DNA of 63,373 nucleotides from Anaerolineae bacterium. Lineage in GTDB: Bacteria; Chloroflexota; Anaerolineae; Aggregatilineales; Phototrophicaceae. Of this stretch, positions 29,227-39,202 are shown piece after piece. Every line of letters starts with the position of its first letter. Position 1 is the stretch's first letter. The position numbers and the translations under genes were made by a program. The notes under the pieces were generated by a model, which was given only the letters and a program-made list of their open reading frames with translations, was not told the origin of the DNA and did no database searches. The stretch covers positions 1 through 63,373 of the forward strand of contig JABWBO010000011.1 of assembly GCA_013360465.1 (NCBI GenBank), written 5' to 3'.

Positions 29227-29739
29227 TTATGTAGGAACTGTGGCGGTCTGGCGGGCGACTTTCATTTCCTGTGTGTTTAGCGACCGCTTGCGCGCGGGGA
29301 TGACGTAGACGGGGCAGACGCTCGACATCAATACTTTCTCGGTGACGCTGCCGAACAGCCAGCGGCTCAAGCCGGAACGCCCATGCGTACACATGACGAT
29401 GGCGTTCACCTGGAACTTCTTCGCGGCTTCAACGATGGCTGTCGCCGGGTCGCCGGTTTCGATCTTGGTGATGACTTCGAACTGGTACTTTTCGGTGAGC
29501 TGTTTGGCGACATGCGCCAGGTATTCTTCAGCGCGGACCTTCGCCGCTTCAAACATCTTCTCGTAGTCCATCAACGGGGCGGTGGGCATCGGGTAAAAGT
29601 CATAGACGGGCAGTTCTGGGTTCTCCAGAATGGTGATCAGCGTGACCGTTCCACCCGCTTCAATCAAATCGGGCACATACTCCAGAGCATTGTACGCCAG
29701 TTCTGACCCGTCGAGCGGGATGAGCAGGTGTTTCAGCAT
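29227..29739 (-). CDS. universal stress protein (UspA family)
   Basis: A 170-residue single Usp domain. HLLIPLDGSELAYNALEYV opens the fold, and the ATP-binding signature THGRSGLSRWLFGSV near 125-139 (GxxG then GS after nine residues) is intact, so it belongs to the ATP-binding class. These proteins support survival under starvation or stress. The ATG at 29739 has AAGGAG 6 bases upstream; the frame upstream is not supported. A 20-residue tail follows the domain. Convergent with the LuxR-type regulator. Confidence 0.9.
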   Translation of the reverse strand: MLKHLLIPLDGSELAYNALEYVPDLIEAGGTVTLITILENPELPVYDFYPMPTAPLMDYEKMFEAAKVRAEEYLAHVAKQLTEKYQFEVITKIETGDPATAIVEAAKKFQVNAIVMCTHGRSGLSRWLFGSVTEKVLMSSVCPVYVIPARKRSLNTQEMKVARQTATVPT

Positions 29740-29916
29740 GGCTGGCTCCTTCAATAATTCTTTCATCAAGCCTCTATACCCATGCTGTCACAGGGGCGAT
29801 TTTCTACGTAGTGTCGTTTATCGCTATCTCGTGACGATGTTTGACACTATTGGACATGCTTTTACGGAGGTAGGCTAACCAGTAGGGTCAGGCAGCATGG
29901 AAACTCGAGGAAGTGT

Positions 29917-31233
29917 ATGCCCACGCGCGCCACGTTGAACAAGGTCACGGCAGAAGAAGCGGCTGCCGTCATAAAGTCCGGTCATCGGGTGTTCCTGACC
30001 GGCAACTGCTCCACTCCTATCCGGTTTCTTGAGGCGGTCGTCGCTCGTTACGAGGAGCTGGAGAATGTCGAGTTCGTACAAGTCCTCAGCATCGGCATGC
30101 CGGAATACATCACGCCGGAGATGTCCGAACATATCCGGGTAAACAACCTCTTCATCAGCGATAACATGCGGCGCGCGGTCAATTCCGGCACCGCAGACTT
30201 CACACCCGTTTTCCTGAGCGAAATACCGCGCCTGTTCATCGAGAAACATATCAAGCTTGATGTTGCTGTCATCCATGTCAGTCCGCCAGACGAGCATGGC
30301 TACTGTTCTTACGGCGTTGAAGTTGGCGTGACCAAGAGCGCCGCTGAGTCGGCACGCATCGTCATCGCTCAGATCAACCCCCGCATGCCCCGGACGTTGG
30401 GCGACAGCTTTATCCACATCCGGGATATCGACTACGCCATCGAAGTGAATGATGATCTGCCGCAAGTACGCCCTGCGCCCGCTTCCGAAACTCAGACTCA
30501 GATCGCCAGCCACATCGCTCATCTGATCCCGGACGGCGCGACACTACAAACGGGTATTGGCGGCATCCCCGACGCGGTGCTGCGCCAGCTCGACAATCAT
30601 CAGGACCTTGGCATCCACACCGAGCTTTTTTCCGATGGCGTGATGGAGATGATCGAGAAGGGGGTGATCACCAACGCCGCCAAGACGATCCACACCGGCA
30701 AAGTTGTCGCCGGGTTCGTGCTGGGAAGCCACACGCTGTACGACTTCATCCACGATAACCCGGTGATCGAGCTGCACCCGACGGAATACGTCAATGATCC
30801 CTACGTCATCGCCAAGAACGACCGGATGATTTCCATCAATTCCGCCATTGAGGTCGATCTGACCGGGCAGGTTTGCGCCGACAGCATCGGCACCAGTTTC
30901 TATTCCGGTGTGGGCGGTCAGGTCGATTTCGTCCGAGGTGCCAGCCGCAGCCGAGGCGGAAAATCGATCATCGCGCTGCCCAGCACCACCCGCAACGATA
31001 CCATCTCGCGCATTGTGCCGATCCTGAAGCCTGGAGCGGGGGTTACGACCACCCGTAACGATGTTCGCTGCATCGCCACCGAGTACGGCGTCGCCGATCT
31101 GTTCGGAAAGACCATTGCGCAGCGTGTTGAAGCGCTGGTCGGCATCGCCCATCCTAAGTTCCGCGAAGAGCTGCTGGCTTACGCCCGCGAACATTATCAT
31201 GTTGGACGGCTCTACGCGCCGCTTGCCACATGA
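29917..31233 (+). CDS. acetyl-CoA hydrolase/CoA-transferase family protein
   Basis: 438 residues of the acetyl-CoA hydrolase/4-hydroxybutyrate CoA-transferase family. The N-terminal half carries HVSPPDEHGYCSYGVEVG near 120-137; the C-terminal half has QTGIGGIPDAVL at 211-222, the catalytic Glu236 in HTELFSDG, and the GVGGQVDFVRGASRSRGGKSIIALPST block that binds CoA. It moves CoA between acids such as acetate, butyrate or 4-hydroxybutyrate via a glutamyl-CoA intermediate. GAGGAAG lies just before the ATG. Single gene closed by a terminator. Exact substrate unknown. Confidence 0.9.
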   Translation: MPTRATLNKVTAEEAAAVIKSGHRVFLTGNCSTPIRFLEAVVARYEELENVEFVQVLSIGMPEYITPEMSEHIRVNNLFISDNMRRAVNSGTADFTPVFLSEIPRLFIEKHIKLDVAVIHVSPPDEHGYCSYGVEVGVTKSAAESARIVIAQINPRMPRTLGDSFIHIRDIDYAIEVNDDLPQVRPAPASETQTQIASHIAHLIPDGATLQTGIGGIPDAVLRQLDNHQDLGIHTELFSDGVMEMIEKGVITNAAKTIHTGKVVAGFVLGSHTLYDFIHDNPVIELHPTEYVNDPYVIAKNDRMISINSAIEVDLTGQVCADSIGTSFYSGVGGQVDFVRGASRSRGGKSIIALPSTTRNDTISRIVPILKPGAGVTTTRNDVRCIATEYGVADLFGKTIAQRVEALVGIAHPKFREELLAYAREHYHVGRLYAPLAT

Positions 31234-31255
31234 TTCACCGGTGAAGCGGGGGACT

Positions 31256-31293
31256 AAAAAGGGGGGAAGTTCGCGCGAACTTCCCCCCTTTTT
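31256..31293. terminator. bidirectional terminator, 38-base perfect palindrome
   Basis: A perfect inverted repeat runs from A-run to T-run (31256-31293) with a GC-rich stem, and serves the convergent CoA-transferase and Ig/LysM genes. Confidence 0.92.
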
Positions 31294-31312
31294 GTGCGTT
31301 TCTGGAGTTGAG

Positions 31313-34297
31313 TTACGCGGGCGGATTCGCCACTTGAACGCCGATCACGTCGGCATCCAGCACGGTGTCCGACACTGCCGCCAGCGTTTCGGCGCGAATG
31401 GTGAGCGCCGCGCCGGGCTGCAAACCGCTGAGTTCGATGACGATCTGCCAGACTCCCACGCCGTCGCTCTGCGGGGTGATGGTGCGAATTTCCTGTAGGA
31501 GCGTCGCGCCGTTCTCATCGAAGAGGCTGACCCGCACGCGGTTGCCGTTGGCGGCGTCGGCAGTGCCGGCGATCAGCAGCGGTTCCCCATTGAGGATCGG
31601 CGAGCCGATCAGCGGAGTCTGAATGGCGACGAAATTCGGCATCGCTTCAGGTTCGCCGAGGACGACGTTGAGGCTGGCGAAGGCGACGATGCTGCCGTCC
31701 TGTGCCGAAGTCGAGAAAGCGACAACCGTGCCGCGCGTCCCCGGCGCAGCGTCGAAGTTCAGCACCGCTTCCCAGGGTCCTTCGCCGCCAGTGCCGGCAT
31801 CCGGCACGTTAACGACGGTCGTGGTTTCGGCGACGATGCCACCGTCATCGCTGAGGAGCCGCACGACCACGTTACCCTCGAAGAGTCGCCCACCCTGACC
31901 GCGCACGATGAGCGGTGTACCCAGAGCGACGCTTGTGTAGGGCATAGGTTGAGAGAGGGTGACGTATGGCTGCTGATCTTCAGTCCCAAACAGGATATAG
32001 GCGGCGTCGGTCAGCGAGGGATCGAGACCTGATGGCGACGGGGCGTAGGCGAACACGATGCCATAGGTTCCGGAGATAGCGTTGATGTTCAGCGCCGCCT
32101 GCCAGAGCGAATCGCCGGCGTCATTGAGCGGCGTGAGTTCTGCCGGTTGTTCGTCGATGACCAGCCCCAGAGGATCGAGTACGCGGACGAGGATCTTGCC
32201 GGTATATCCGCCGGATACTGTGCCGATGACGAAGGACGAACCCGTCTCGTTGAAGCGGTCACCGTCGGTCGGCGTCGTGATAATCAGGCGCTGAACGCCG
32301 GCGCTGCCGCCGGGCGTAATCACCCCGGTTGGCTGGAAGATGACTTGAATCGTCGCGCTGCCCAGTATGACGCCGGACCCGGAGCGGACGAACGCCACGA
32401 TGATTCCTGGCGTTGGCTCGGTCACGACGATTCCGGCGAGGGTGGCTTGCCAGGTGCTGTTGTTATCAGCACGCGCCGATCCCTGGGCGAGCAGCCGACG
32501 CTGGCTGTCAAGCGCACGGATGGTCAGGTCGCGCCCGGCGAGATTCGTCCCGCCGCCGCGCACGATGACCGGATCATCCGTGCCGACCCCGCCGTTTGCT
32601 ACCGGGCTGTCGATGCGTACTGATAGAGCGCTCGGCAGTGGGGTTGGGGTAGCTGTTGGCGGTCGCAGGGTGGGCGTGAAAGTGACGACCGGCTGACGCG
32701 GGATGCGCAGCTGCTGACCCACGTAGAGCAGATCGGCATTGGCGATGCAGTTGGCGTATGCCAGTTCGGCAGCAGTGCTGCCCGTCCGCGAGGCGATGCG
32801 GTTGAGTGTATCGCCCGGTTGAACGATATAGATGAACCAGTCGATGCGCGCCATGCACTGCGCGCCATAGGTCACGTTGACCCGCGCCGAAATCTGCGGG
32901 TTGCTGCTGATGGCGATGATCCCGCCCCGCGCGCCCGGCACGACGTTGACCGCCAGCACCGCCTGCCAGCTGCCATTCGGGTTGATGGCGACGATCTGCT
33001 GCGATAGGACGCCGCCCAGGGCGTCGACGGTGCGTACCGTGAGGGGACCGGGGATATTCGCGGCGAAACCGCTCACCGGAATCGCCGCGCCGCCGACTGC
33101 GACCAGGCTGTCTGGCGTCGGGCTGTTGATGAGCAGGACCGGCGCGCCGGAACTCACCCAGGTGATGTTCACCGTGTTGGAGGTGGCGATGACGCCGCTG
33201 CCCAACTGTGCCAGCGCGCGGATGATCCCCGGTGTGCCGTTGGGGATGGCGGTGTTCAGCGTGATCGCCGCCGTCCATGCGCCGCCCGGTCCGGGGGAGA
33301 CGACGCCTTCACCGACGAACGTTGCTCCGCCGTTGATGTATGCCTGGGCACGTATCACAGAACCGACAGGGAGGTTGAGATATGTCCCGCTCGCGATCAC
33401 CTGTGCTGCCGTGCTGATATTCGCGCCGTTGACCGGGGAGGTGATCACGACGGTCGCCGTCGTACTCTTCTGCCAGGTGATGGTGACGATATTAGAGGTT
33501 GCCAGGATCGCGCCGTTGTAGATGTGGAAGGCGACGATCTGCGCCTGATCGCCGGTGTTGACGCTGGCAGGGTTGACATTGACCGGTACGTTGAAATTGC
33601 CGAAGGCATCAGGAACGATCCCCTGTTCCCCCAGGGTGACCGCACCCAACGTGCGGATGCGCACCATGACGGTAGCGCCTACCGGTATCGGGAAGGAAGC
33701 ATTGCCCGCCACCGTGACAGGCAGCTCCGGGTTGATGATCTGCCCGTTGGTTGGCGTAAGGATCGTCACAAATGTGCCGGGAATGGTTGCGGTCACCGTC
33801 GGTGTTGCTGTAGGCGGCGCAAGCGTCTCTGTAGCAGTCGGCGTGGCGGTGGGCGGCGGAAAAGTTGGCGTCTCGGTGGGCGGCGCAGTGGTCGGCGTTG
33901 GCGCAGGACCCGCCCCCCAGGTCACGCCGATCTGATCGACTGCGACCACGATGAGCGAAGCGTCAAGCAGCTCAGCCCGGATCGCGCCGTCCGAAAATTC
34001 TGGCGGTATGATGCTGAACGGCACATTTGCCGACCAACTGCCTGTACCCCCAACCGGCACAGTCAGTGATCCTACGGCGGTTGCACCGCTGAACAGCGTC
34101 ACCGTCACCTGTGCGCCGACCGGCGGCGTCCCTGTCAAGCCGGTGACACCGACCGGGGTCGTCAGGGCGATGGTGTCGCCGTTTATCGGGCTGGTGATGG
34201 TGATCGTTGAGGATTCCGCCAGCACCGCTCCGCTTGAGAGCGAGGAAGTAAGCAGGAATGCCATCAGGAGGATGAGGAATAGACTTCCTCTGCGCAT
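31313..34297 (-). CDS. secreted multi-Ig (Gmad2-like) protein with an embedded LysM domain
   Basis: 994 residues with a signal peptide (about 1-28, cleavage after VLA) and no further membrane span. About eight Ig-like repeats of the Gmad2 kind follow: each begins ITSPxNGxxI, has a GSWQAxLxxN strand, and ends GxIxATSNxVxITW. They lie at about 30-128, 175-280, 285-385, 388-480, 565-665, 680-780, 785-890 and 895-994. Pro/Thr-rich linkers lie near 130-170 and 550-570. One LysM domain (YIVQPGDTLNRIASRTGSTAAELAYAN to GQQLRIP, about 488-540) sits between repeats 4 and 5, and should tether the protein to the wall. AAGGAG precedes the ATG. Probably a surface or adhesion protein; function not known. 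Confidence 0.85.
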   Translation of the reverse strand: MRRGSLFLILLMAFLLTSSLSSGAVLAESSTITITSPINGDTIALTTPVGVTGLTGTPPVGAQVTVTLFSGATAVGSLTVPVGGTGSWSANVPFSIIPPEFSDGAIRAELLDASLIVVAVDQIGVTWGAGPAPTPTTAPPTETPTFPPPTATPTATETLAPPTATPTVTATIPGTFVTILTPTNGQIINPELPVTVAGNASFPIPVGATVMVRIRTLGAVTLGEQGIVPDAFGNFNVPVNVNPASVNTGDQAQIVAFHIYNGAILATSNIVTITWQKSTTATVVITSPVNGANISTAAQVIASGTYLNLPVGSVIRAQAYINGGATFVGEGVVSPGPGGAWTAAITLNTAIPNGTPGIIRALAQLGSGVIATSNTVNITWVSSGAPVLLINSPTPDSLVAVGGAAIPVSGFAANIPGPLTVRTVDALGGVLSQQIVAINPNGSWQAVLAVNVVPGARGGIIAISSNPQISARVNVTYGAQCMARIDWFIYIVQPGDTLNRIASRTGSTAAELAYANCIANADLLYVGQQLRIPRQPVVTFTPTLRPPTATPTPLPSALSVRIDSPVANGGVGTDDPVIVRGGGTNLAGRDLTIRALDSQRRLLAQGSARADNNSTWQATLAGIVVTEPTPGIIVAFVRSGSGVILGSATIQVIFQPTGVITPGGSAGVQRLIITTPTDGDRFNETGSSFVIGTVSGGYTGKILVRVLDPLGLVIDEQPAELTPLNDAGDSLWQAALNINAISGTYGIVFAYAPSPSGLDPSLTDAAYILFGTEDQQPYVTLSQPMPYTSVALGTPLIVRGQGGRLFEGNVVVRLLSDDGGIVAETTTVVNVPDAGTGGEGPWEAVLNFDAAPGTRGTVVAFSTSAQDGSIVAFASLNVVLGEPEAMPNFVAIQTPLIGSPILNGEPLLIAGTADAANGNRVRVSLFDENGATLLQEIRTITPQSDGVGVWQIVIELSGLQPGAALTIRAETLAAVSDTVLDADVIGVQVANPPA

Positions 34298-34435
34298 GAA
34301 TAACTCCTTCGCGACTTGAACTTCGCGGTTGGATCCGTTTCTATTCCTAATTATTCACGTTTTTCGTTATAAAGGGGTACAAGCGCTCTCTCTACTCCTG
34401 CCCTACGCCATCGTTAGAAATTCCATACACAAGAC

Positions 34436-34464
34436 GCGCCGCAGATCAGGACGATCTGCGGCGC
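34436..34464 (-). terminator. stable hairpin after isocitrate dehydrogenase gene
   Basis: A perfect 12-bp stem (34436-34447 with 34453-34464, loop AGGAC) lies 18 bases after the stop codon. No clear T-run follows, so termination would rest on the hairpin alone. Confidence 0.55.
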
Positions 34465-34481
34465 GCGGTACGGAGGGAGGG

Positions 34482-35945
34482 TTATTCGCCCTGTCCGACC
34501 GAATAAGCGGGTTCGCCGTCAAAGAGATACAGGTTTTCGATCTTGATGAAGTCAAAGCCGGCTGCCTGTACCCGATTCAGCAGATTGACGATCTGCATCG
34601 AGGTAATCGGCTTGCCCGGCTCAGTCGCGAAATAGCGGCAGCGCCAGTGATCAGAGCAGAAGGTCTCTGGCATACCATTGGGATAGACGCGCTGACCGCG
34701 ATTGTTGATCATGGTCAGCGCCAAACCATCGCCGTCACCCGCTGCCTTGATGGCGTCGCCCAGCCTGTTCGGGTCGCGATCATTGCTGTACAGAAAAACG
34801 TCCACCCCAACCAGCTCACGCTTCGCCGGCGGACGCGGAGTGTAGGTCGCCAGCTTGATGCCGCTTCCTCCTGCATAGCTGACGGGCTTCAGCGTCTCTG
34901 GCTGCTTGCCCATCCGGGCGATGACTGCATCGGCGAATTCCCGGGTGCCAACTTCCTGCTTGCTCACGCCGGTCTCGACACCGCGCCGGTACACATCGTA
35001 GGTGTGAATGCCGTCTTCGATAGTACGCAGCCAGGCATTATGGACGCGCTCGGCGACCTGCGACTGACCGATATGCACCAGCATCATCACGCCGCCGAGC
35101 AGCAAGCCGGACGGATTCGCCAGATTTTGTCCCGCGCGGCGCGGGGCAGAACCGTGAATCGCCTCAAACATCGCAGCGCCTTCGCCAATATTCGCCGAAC
35201 CCGCCAGACCGACCGAGCCGGCGATCTGCGCTGCCACGTCCGAGAGGATGTCGCCGTACAAATTGGGCAGGACGATGACATCGAAATCTTCCGGGGTGTC
35301 CGCCATCTTCGCCGAGCCGATGTCGACGATCCAGTGTTCGTTCTGGATGTCCGGGTATTCGGCAGCAACTTCATCGAAGACCTTATGGAACAAGCCGTCG
35401 GTCATCTTCATGATGTTGTCTTTGGTGAACGCCGTCACCTTCCTGCGGTTGTTGGCGCGGGCATATTCAAAGGCGTAACGGATGATCTTTTCCGAGCCGG
35501 GGCGGGAGATCAGTTTCAAGCACTGATAGACCTCGTCGGTCTGGCGGTGTTCGATGCCGGCATAGAGATCTTCTTCGTTCTCGCGGACGATAACGATGTC
35601 CATTTTGGGGTGCTTGGTCGCCACGAACGGGTAGTACGACACGCAGGGACGCACGTTCGCATACAGCCCCAGCGACTTGCGCGCCGTGACGTTGAGACTT
35701 TTGTAGCCGCCGCCCTGGGGCGTGGTGATCGGCGCTTTGAAGAACACGCGTGTCCGACGCAGCGAATCCCACGCTTCAGGAGCCATGCCCGAAGTATGCC
35801 CTGCCAGATAGGCTTTTTCGCCGATCTCGATGGTTTCGATGTCGATGTCCGCGCCCGCCGCCTGAATGATGCGCAGCGATGCGTCCATGATTTCCGGTCC
35901 AATGCCGTCGCCATGCGCGACTGTAATGGGGACTTTGTTCGCCAT
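34482..35945 (-). CDS. icd: isocitrate dehydrogenase, Thermus-type long form
   Basis: 487 residues. The first 335 are the beta-decarboxylating dehydrogenase fold: GDGIGPE at 12-18, KSLNVTARKSLGLYANVRPC for substrate binding, VRENEEDLYAGIEH, and the metal/cofactor motif NLYGDILSDVAAQIAGSVGLAGSANIG with HGSAPRRAGQNLANP. The extra C-terminal domain of about 145 residues (GVDVFLYSNDRDPNRLG, MINNRGQRVYPNG, DHWRCRYF, FIKIENLYLFDGEPAYSVGQGE) matches the one in the Thermus thermophilus enzyme. It oxidises isocitrate to 2-oxoglutarate in the TCA cycle. NADP is likely but not proven. The ATG at 35945 has AAGGAG 11 bases upstream. Confidence 0.93.
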   Translation of the reverse strand: MANKVPITVAHGDGIGPEIMDASLRIIQAAGADIDIETIEIGEKAYLAGHTSGMAPEAWDSLRRTRVFFKAPITTPQGGGYKSLNVTARKSLGLYANVRPCVSYYPFVATKHPKMDIVIVRENEEDLYAGIEHRQTDEVYQCLKLISRPGSEKIIRYAFEYARANNRRKVTAFTKDNIMKMTDGLFHKVFDEVAAEYPDIQNEHWIVDIGSAKMADTPEDFDVIVLPNLYGDILSDVAAQIAGSVGLAGSANIGEGAAMFEAIHGSAPRRAGQNLANPSGLLLGGVMMLVHIGQSQVAERVHNAWLRTIEDGIHTYDVYRRGVETGVSKQEVGTREFADAVIARMGKQPETLKPVSYAGGSGIKLATYTPRPPAKRELVGVDVFLYSNDRDPNRLGDAIKAAGDGDGLALTMINNRGQRVYPNGMPETFCSDHWRCRYFATEPGKPITSMQIVNLLNRVQAAGFDFIKIENLYLFDGEPAYSVGQGE

Positions 35946-35988
35946 AACGCGAAAGACTCCTTGAAAAGGGTACGGTGCTAGAAAATGC

Positions 35989-36031
35989 ATCCAGCCAAGT
36001 TAGAAAGGCTAGTATGCCAACTTGGCTGGAT
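35989..36031. terminator. 13-bp inverted repeat between the zinc-ribbon gene and icd
   Basis: ATCCAGCCAAGTT (35989-36001) and its exact complement (36019-36031) with a 17-base loop. On the minus strand it is followed by GCATTTTC, so it may terminate the zinc-ribbon gene. It also lies in the 5' region of icd and could be an operator. Confidence 0.55.
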
Positions 36032-36055
36032 ATTGTGCCACATTTTTAGCAACCG

Positions 36056-36373
36056 CTAATCGAAGATGTCGAACAGGTCTCCCAGCATCGACTTTCGCTT
36101 CGGTTTGTAGCGGGGATCACCGCCATAGCGGCGGTGTTCCAGATCGTCGTCATCGCCATAGCGATATCCCTGGTCGCGCTGATCGCGGGCTGGGGGCGGC
36201 TGCTGGCGCGGCGGCGGCGCATAGGTTTCGCCCGCCGCTGCCATGCGTTCGATGATCTTGTCTAGCTCCCCGCGATCCAACCAGACTCCCCGGCAGTTAG
36301 GGCAGTAGTCGATTTCGACCCCCTGTCGTTCCGACAGCTTGAGATCGACCGTTTGACAGACCGGGCATTTCAT
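36056..36373 (-). CDS. zinc-ribbon (zf-TFIIB) small protein
   Basis: 105 residues. The N-terminus has four cysteines, Cys3, Cys6, Cys24 and Cys27, in the CPVC...CPNCRGVWLDRGELDKI pattern of the zf-TFIIB family, and so should bind one zinc. The middle is low-complexity and rich in Pro, Gln, Arg and Asp; the end is KRKSMLGDLFDIFD. AAGGAG precedes the ATG. Small proteins of this type are common but their role is unknown. It lies 24 bp behind the P-type ATPase gene on the same strand and may be co-transcribed. Confidence 0.85.
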   Translation of the reverse strand: MKCPVCQTVDLKLSERQGVEIDYCPNCRGVWLDRGELDKIIERMAAAGETYAPPPRQQPPPARDQRDQGYRYGDDDDLEHRRYGGDPRYKPKRKSMLGDLFDIFD

Positions 36374-36397
36374 CTTTATGACTCCTTTGTTCAGACT

Positions 36398-39202
36398 CTA
36401 CTTCAGGATTCCGCGCCGGACCAGCAGTTTTTCCGCCTCGACCGCCCAGAAGACGACAGTACTGAGTACGAGACAGAGCGCAAGCTGGTCAAGCGTCAGC
36501 GGCGCGGTATTGAACAGCGTGTTGAAGAACGGTGTGTAGATAGCGACCATCTGCAGGGCGACCGTCACGATCACCGCGCCGATCAGCAGGCGGTTGCCGC
36601 GCAGACCGACCTTGAACAGCGACTCGCTGTGAGAACGCAGCGCCAGGGCATGTCCCATCTGCGCCAGAGTCAGGAAGATGAAGACCATCGTATTCCAGGC
36701 AGGCGCGCCGTTCGCCGCCATCACCCCACTGCTGAACGCCCAATAGCCGAGCGCCAGACCGGTGATGCCCAGGACCGCGCCGACGATCAGGATATGCCGT
36801 CCCAAGCCGCGACCGAACAGGCTTTCGTTGGGCGCATAAGGCGGGCGTTTCATGCCGCCTTTTTCCGACTTTTCGACGCCGAGCGCCAGCGCCGGGACGC
36901 CGTCGGTGATCAGGTTCATCCACAGGATTTGCAGGGTGGTGAGCGGGATGGTCATGCCGGCGATCAGCTGCGTGACCAGCAGGACGATCAGCTCGCCGGT
37001 GTTGCTGGCGAGGAGATACTTGATGAAGCGGCGCACGTTATCGTAGATGGTGCGCCCTTCTTCGACCGCGCTCACAATCGTGGCGAAGTTGTCATCGAGG
37101 ATGACCATGTCCGACGCTTCTTTGGATACTGCCGTCCCGGTGATGCCCATCGCTACGCCGATGTCGCTGCGCTTGAGCGCCGGCGCATCGTTCACGCCGT
37201 CGCCGGTCATCGCGGTGATGTGCCCGCGCCTTTGCAGTGCCTGGACGATGTTGAGCTTGTGTTCCGGCGACACGCGGGCGTAGACGGCGACGTTTTCTAC
37301 CGTGCTTTCCAGCTGCGCCACATCCATTTGCGAGAGATCAGTCCCGGTGAGGATGCGGTCGCCTTCTTTGGCGATTCCCAGTTCGCGGGCGATGGCGAAC
37401 GCCGTCAGCGGATGATCGCCGGTGATCATCACCGGTCGGATGCCGGCTTCCTTGGCGACGCGCACCGCATCTTTGACTTCGAGGCGCGGCGGGTCGATGA
37501 TGCCGACCATGCCGACGAAGACCAGCTCCTGCTCGATGTGCGCCTGGGTTACTTCGAACTGGGGATGTTCGAAGCGCCGGAACGCCAATCCCAGCACGCG
37601 CAAGCCATTGCTCGCCAGGCGGTTGTTGGCTTGTTCGATGCGCTGACGCCAGGTTTCGGTCATAGGCACAATTTGTCCTTCGTGCCAGACCGACGTGCTG
37701 ATGCCCAGCAGTCCATCGACTGCGCCCTTGGTGAAGCTGATCGCCGTGCCGGGATGGAGGTCGAGCAGAGCGATCAGATAGCGCTCGGCGTTGGTTGGCT
37801 CAACCTGCGCTGCGACTCGATGGACGGTGGTCATGCGCTTGCGATCCGAGTCGAACGGAACCTCGCCGGTACGCGGCAGGAAGGTCTCCAGGCGCGGCTT
37901 CTGCAAGCCATATCTGGCAGCGGCATCGACCAGCGCCGTCTCCGTCGGATCGCCAACTGTTTTGAACTCGTGTTCGTGTTCTCCACGCTCCAGGATGGCG
38001 TCGTTGCAGAGCGTGTCGCCTGCCAGGGTGATGGCGACGGCGGCGTCTGTGCTGCTCTTGCCGCTTGTATTCGCCTGCACCAGGGCGTTGTAGCCGATCT
38101 TCAACACGTCATCAATGCGCGATTCCTGTCCGGCGACATCGACGATGGTGACGGTCATCTTGTTCTGCGTCAGGGTTCCGGTCTTGTCAGAGCAGATGGT
38201 CGTGACTGAGCCGAGCGTCTCGACGGCGGGCAGTTTGCGGATGAGCGCGTGGCGCTTGAGCATGCGCTGCGCTCCCAGCGCCAGTGCGATGGTCACGACG
38301 GCGGGAAGTCCTTCAGGCACGACGGCGACGGCGATTGCCACGCCGTTGAGCAGGACATCTTGCAGGCTGTCGCCGACGATCACACCGACGATGATGGCGA
38401 TCACCATCACGCCGAGCGCTGCGCGGATCAGCACGCCGCCGAGTTCATCCATGCGCCGCTGGAGCGGAGTCTTCTCCCCCTCTACATTCTGAATGAGCTG
38501 GGCGATGCGCCCCAACTGCGTCTTCATGCCGGTTTCGACCACGACTGCCACGCCGCGCCCGTAGGTCACGGATGTCCCCATGTAGACCATGTTGTACCGG
38601 TCGCCGAGCGGCGCGTCGGTATCGGTAAGCACCGCAGTGTTCTTTTCGACCGGTTCCGATTCGCCGGTGAGCGAAGCCTCCTGCACGCGCAGGTTCGCCG
38701 TCTCCACCAGTCGCGCGTCTGCAGGGACGACGGAACCGGCTTCGAGCAGGACGATGTCGCCCGGCACAAGGCTGCGCGGGTCGATGTCTGCCACTGCGCC
38801 ATCACGTCGGACGCGCACCAGCGCCGCCGCCATGCGTTTGAGCGCCGCCATCGCCTTCTCCGCGCGATATTCCTGCACGACGCCCAGCACGGCGTTGAGG
38901 ATGACGATTGCCGAAATGGCGATCACGCTATCGGCTTTGCCGAGGAACGCCGAGATCACCGCTGCGAAGATCAGCAGCAGCACCAGAGGCCCGGTGATCT
39001 GCTCCCATAGAATCGCCAGGGGACTCGTCAGTTTCGCCTCGACCAGCTCATTAGCTCCATAGCGAACGACGCGCGCCTGGGCTTCGACGCTGCTCAGACC
39101 GACCTCAAGGTGGGAGGTCAGGTCCTGCAGAACGTCCTGCGCGTCGCTGGTATGCCAGGGGTGTACGGATTCGGATTTATCGTAGGTTTGAAGTGCCTGC
39201 AT
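36398..39202 (-). CDS. P2A-type cation (calcium-like) transporting ATPase
   Basis: 934 residues with the full P-type layout: TGES in the actuator domain at 179-182, PEGLP in helix M4 near 296-300, the phosphorylated Asp339 in [27 protein letters not shown] in the hinge, and a six-helix C-terminal part. The ion-site residues known from SERCA are there: VVPEGL in M4, SNTGE in M5 and NLITDG in M6, so both calcium sites look intact. It pumps Ca2+ or a similar divalent ion out of the cytoplasm. The ATG at 39202 is chosen; a TTG at 39238 would add 12 residues. Confidence 0.93.
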   Translation of the reverse strand: MQALQTYDKSESVHPWHTSDAQDVLQDLTSHLEVGLSSVEAQARVVRYGANELVEAKLTSPLAILWEQITGPLVLLLIFAAVISAFLGKADSVIAISAIVILNAVLGVVQEYRAEKAMAALKRMAAALVRVRRDGAVADIDPRSLVPGDIVLLEAGSVVPADARLVETANLRVQEASLTGESEPVEKNTAVLTDTDAPLGDRYNMVYMGTSVTYGRGVAVVVETGMKTQLGRIAQLIQNVEGEKTPLQRRMDELGGVLIRAALGVMVIAIIVGVIVGDSLQDVLLNGVAIAVAVVPEGLPAVVTIALALGAQRMLKRHALIRKLPAVETLGSVTTICSDKTGTLTQNKMTVTIVDVAGQESRIDDVLKIGYNALVQANTSGKSSTDAAVAITLAGDTLCNDAILERGEHEHEFKTVGDPTETALVDAAARYGLQKPRLETFLPRTGEVPFDSDRKRMTTVHRVAAQVEPTNAERYLIALLDLHPGTAISFTKGAVDGLLGISTSVWHEGQIVPMTETWRQRIEQANNRLASNGLRVLGLAFRRFEHPQFEVTQAHIEQELVFVGMVGIIDPPRLEVKDAVRVAKEAGIRPVMITGDHPLTAFAIARELGIAKEGDRILTGTDLSQMDVAQLESTVENVAVYARVSPEHKLNIVQALQRRGHITAMTGDGVNDAPALKRSDIGVAMGITGTAVSKEASDMVILDDNFATIVSAVEEGRTIYDNVRRFIKYLLASNTGELIVLLVTQLIAGMTIPLTTLQILWMNLITDGVPALALGVEKSEKGGMKRPPYAPNESLFGRGLGRHILIVGAVLGITGLALGYWAFSSGVMAANGAPAWNTMVFIFLTLAQMGHALALRSHSESLFKVGLRGNRLLIGAVIVTVALQMVAIYTPFFNTLFNTAPLTLDQLALCLVLSTVVFWAVEAEKLLVRRGILK

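Noticed and set aside
29840-29845. TTGACA as -35 box for the CoA-transferase gene
   Set aside because: No -10-like hexamer stands at 16-18 bases downstream.
34329-35981. 550-codon open frame opposite icd
   Set aside because: Antisense to a well-matched isocitrate dehydrogenase.
36353-38209. 618-codon open frame opposite the P-type ATPase gene
   Set aside because: Shadow frame with low-complexity Asp/Arg/Gln/His composition.
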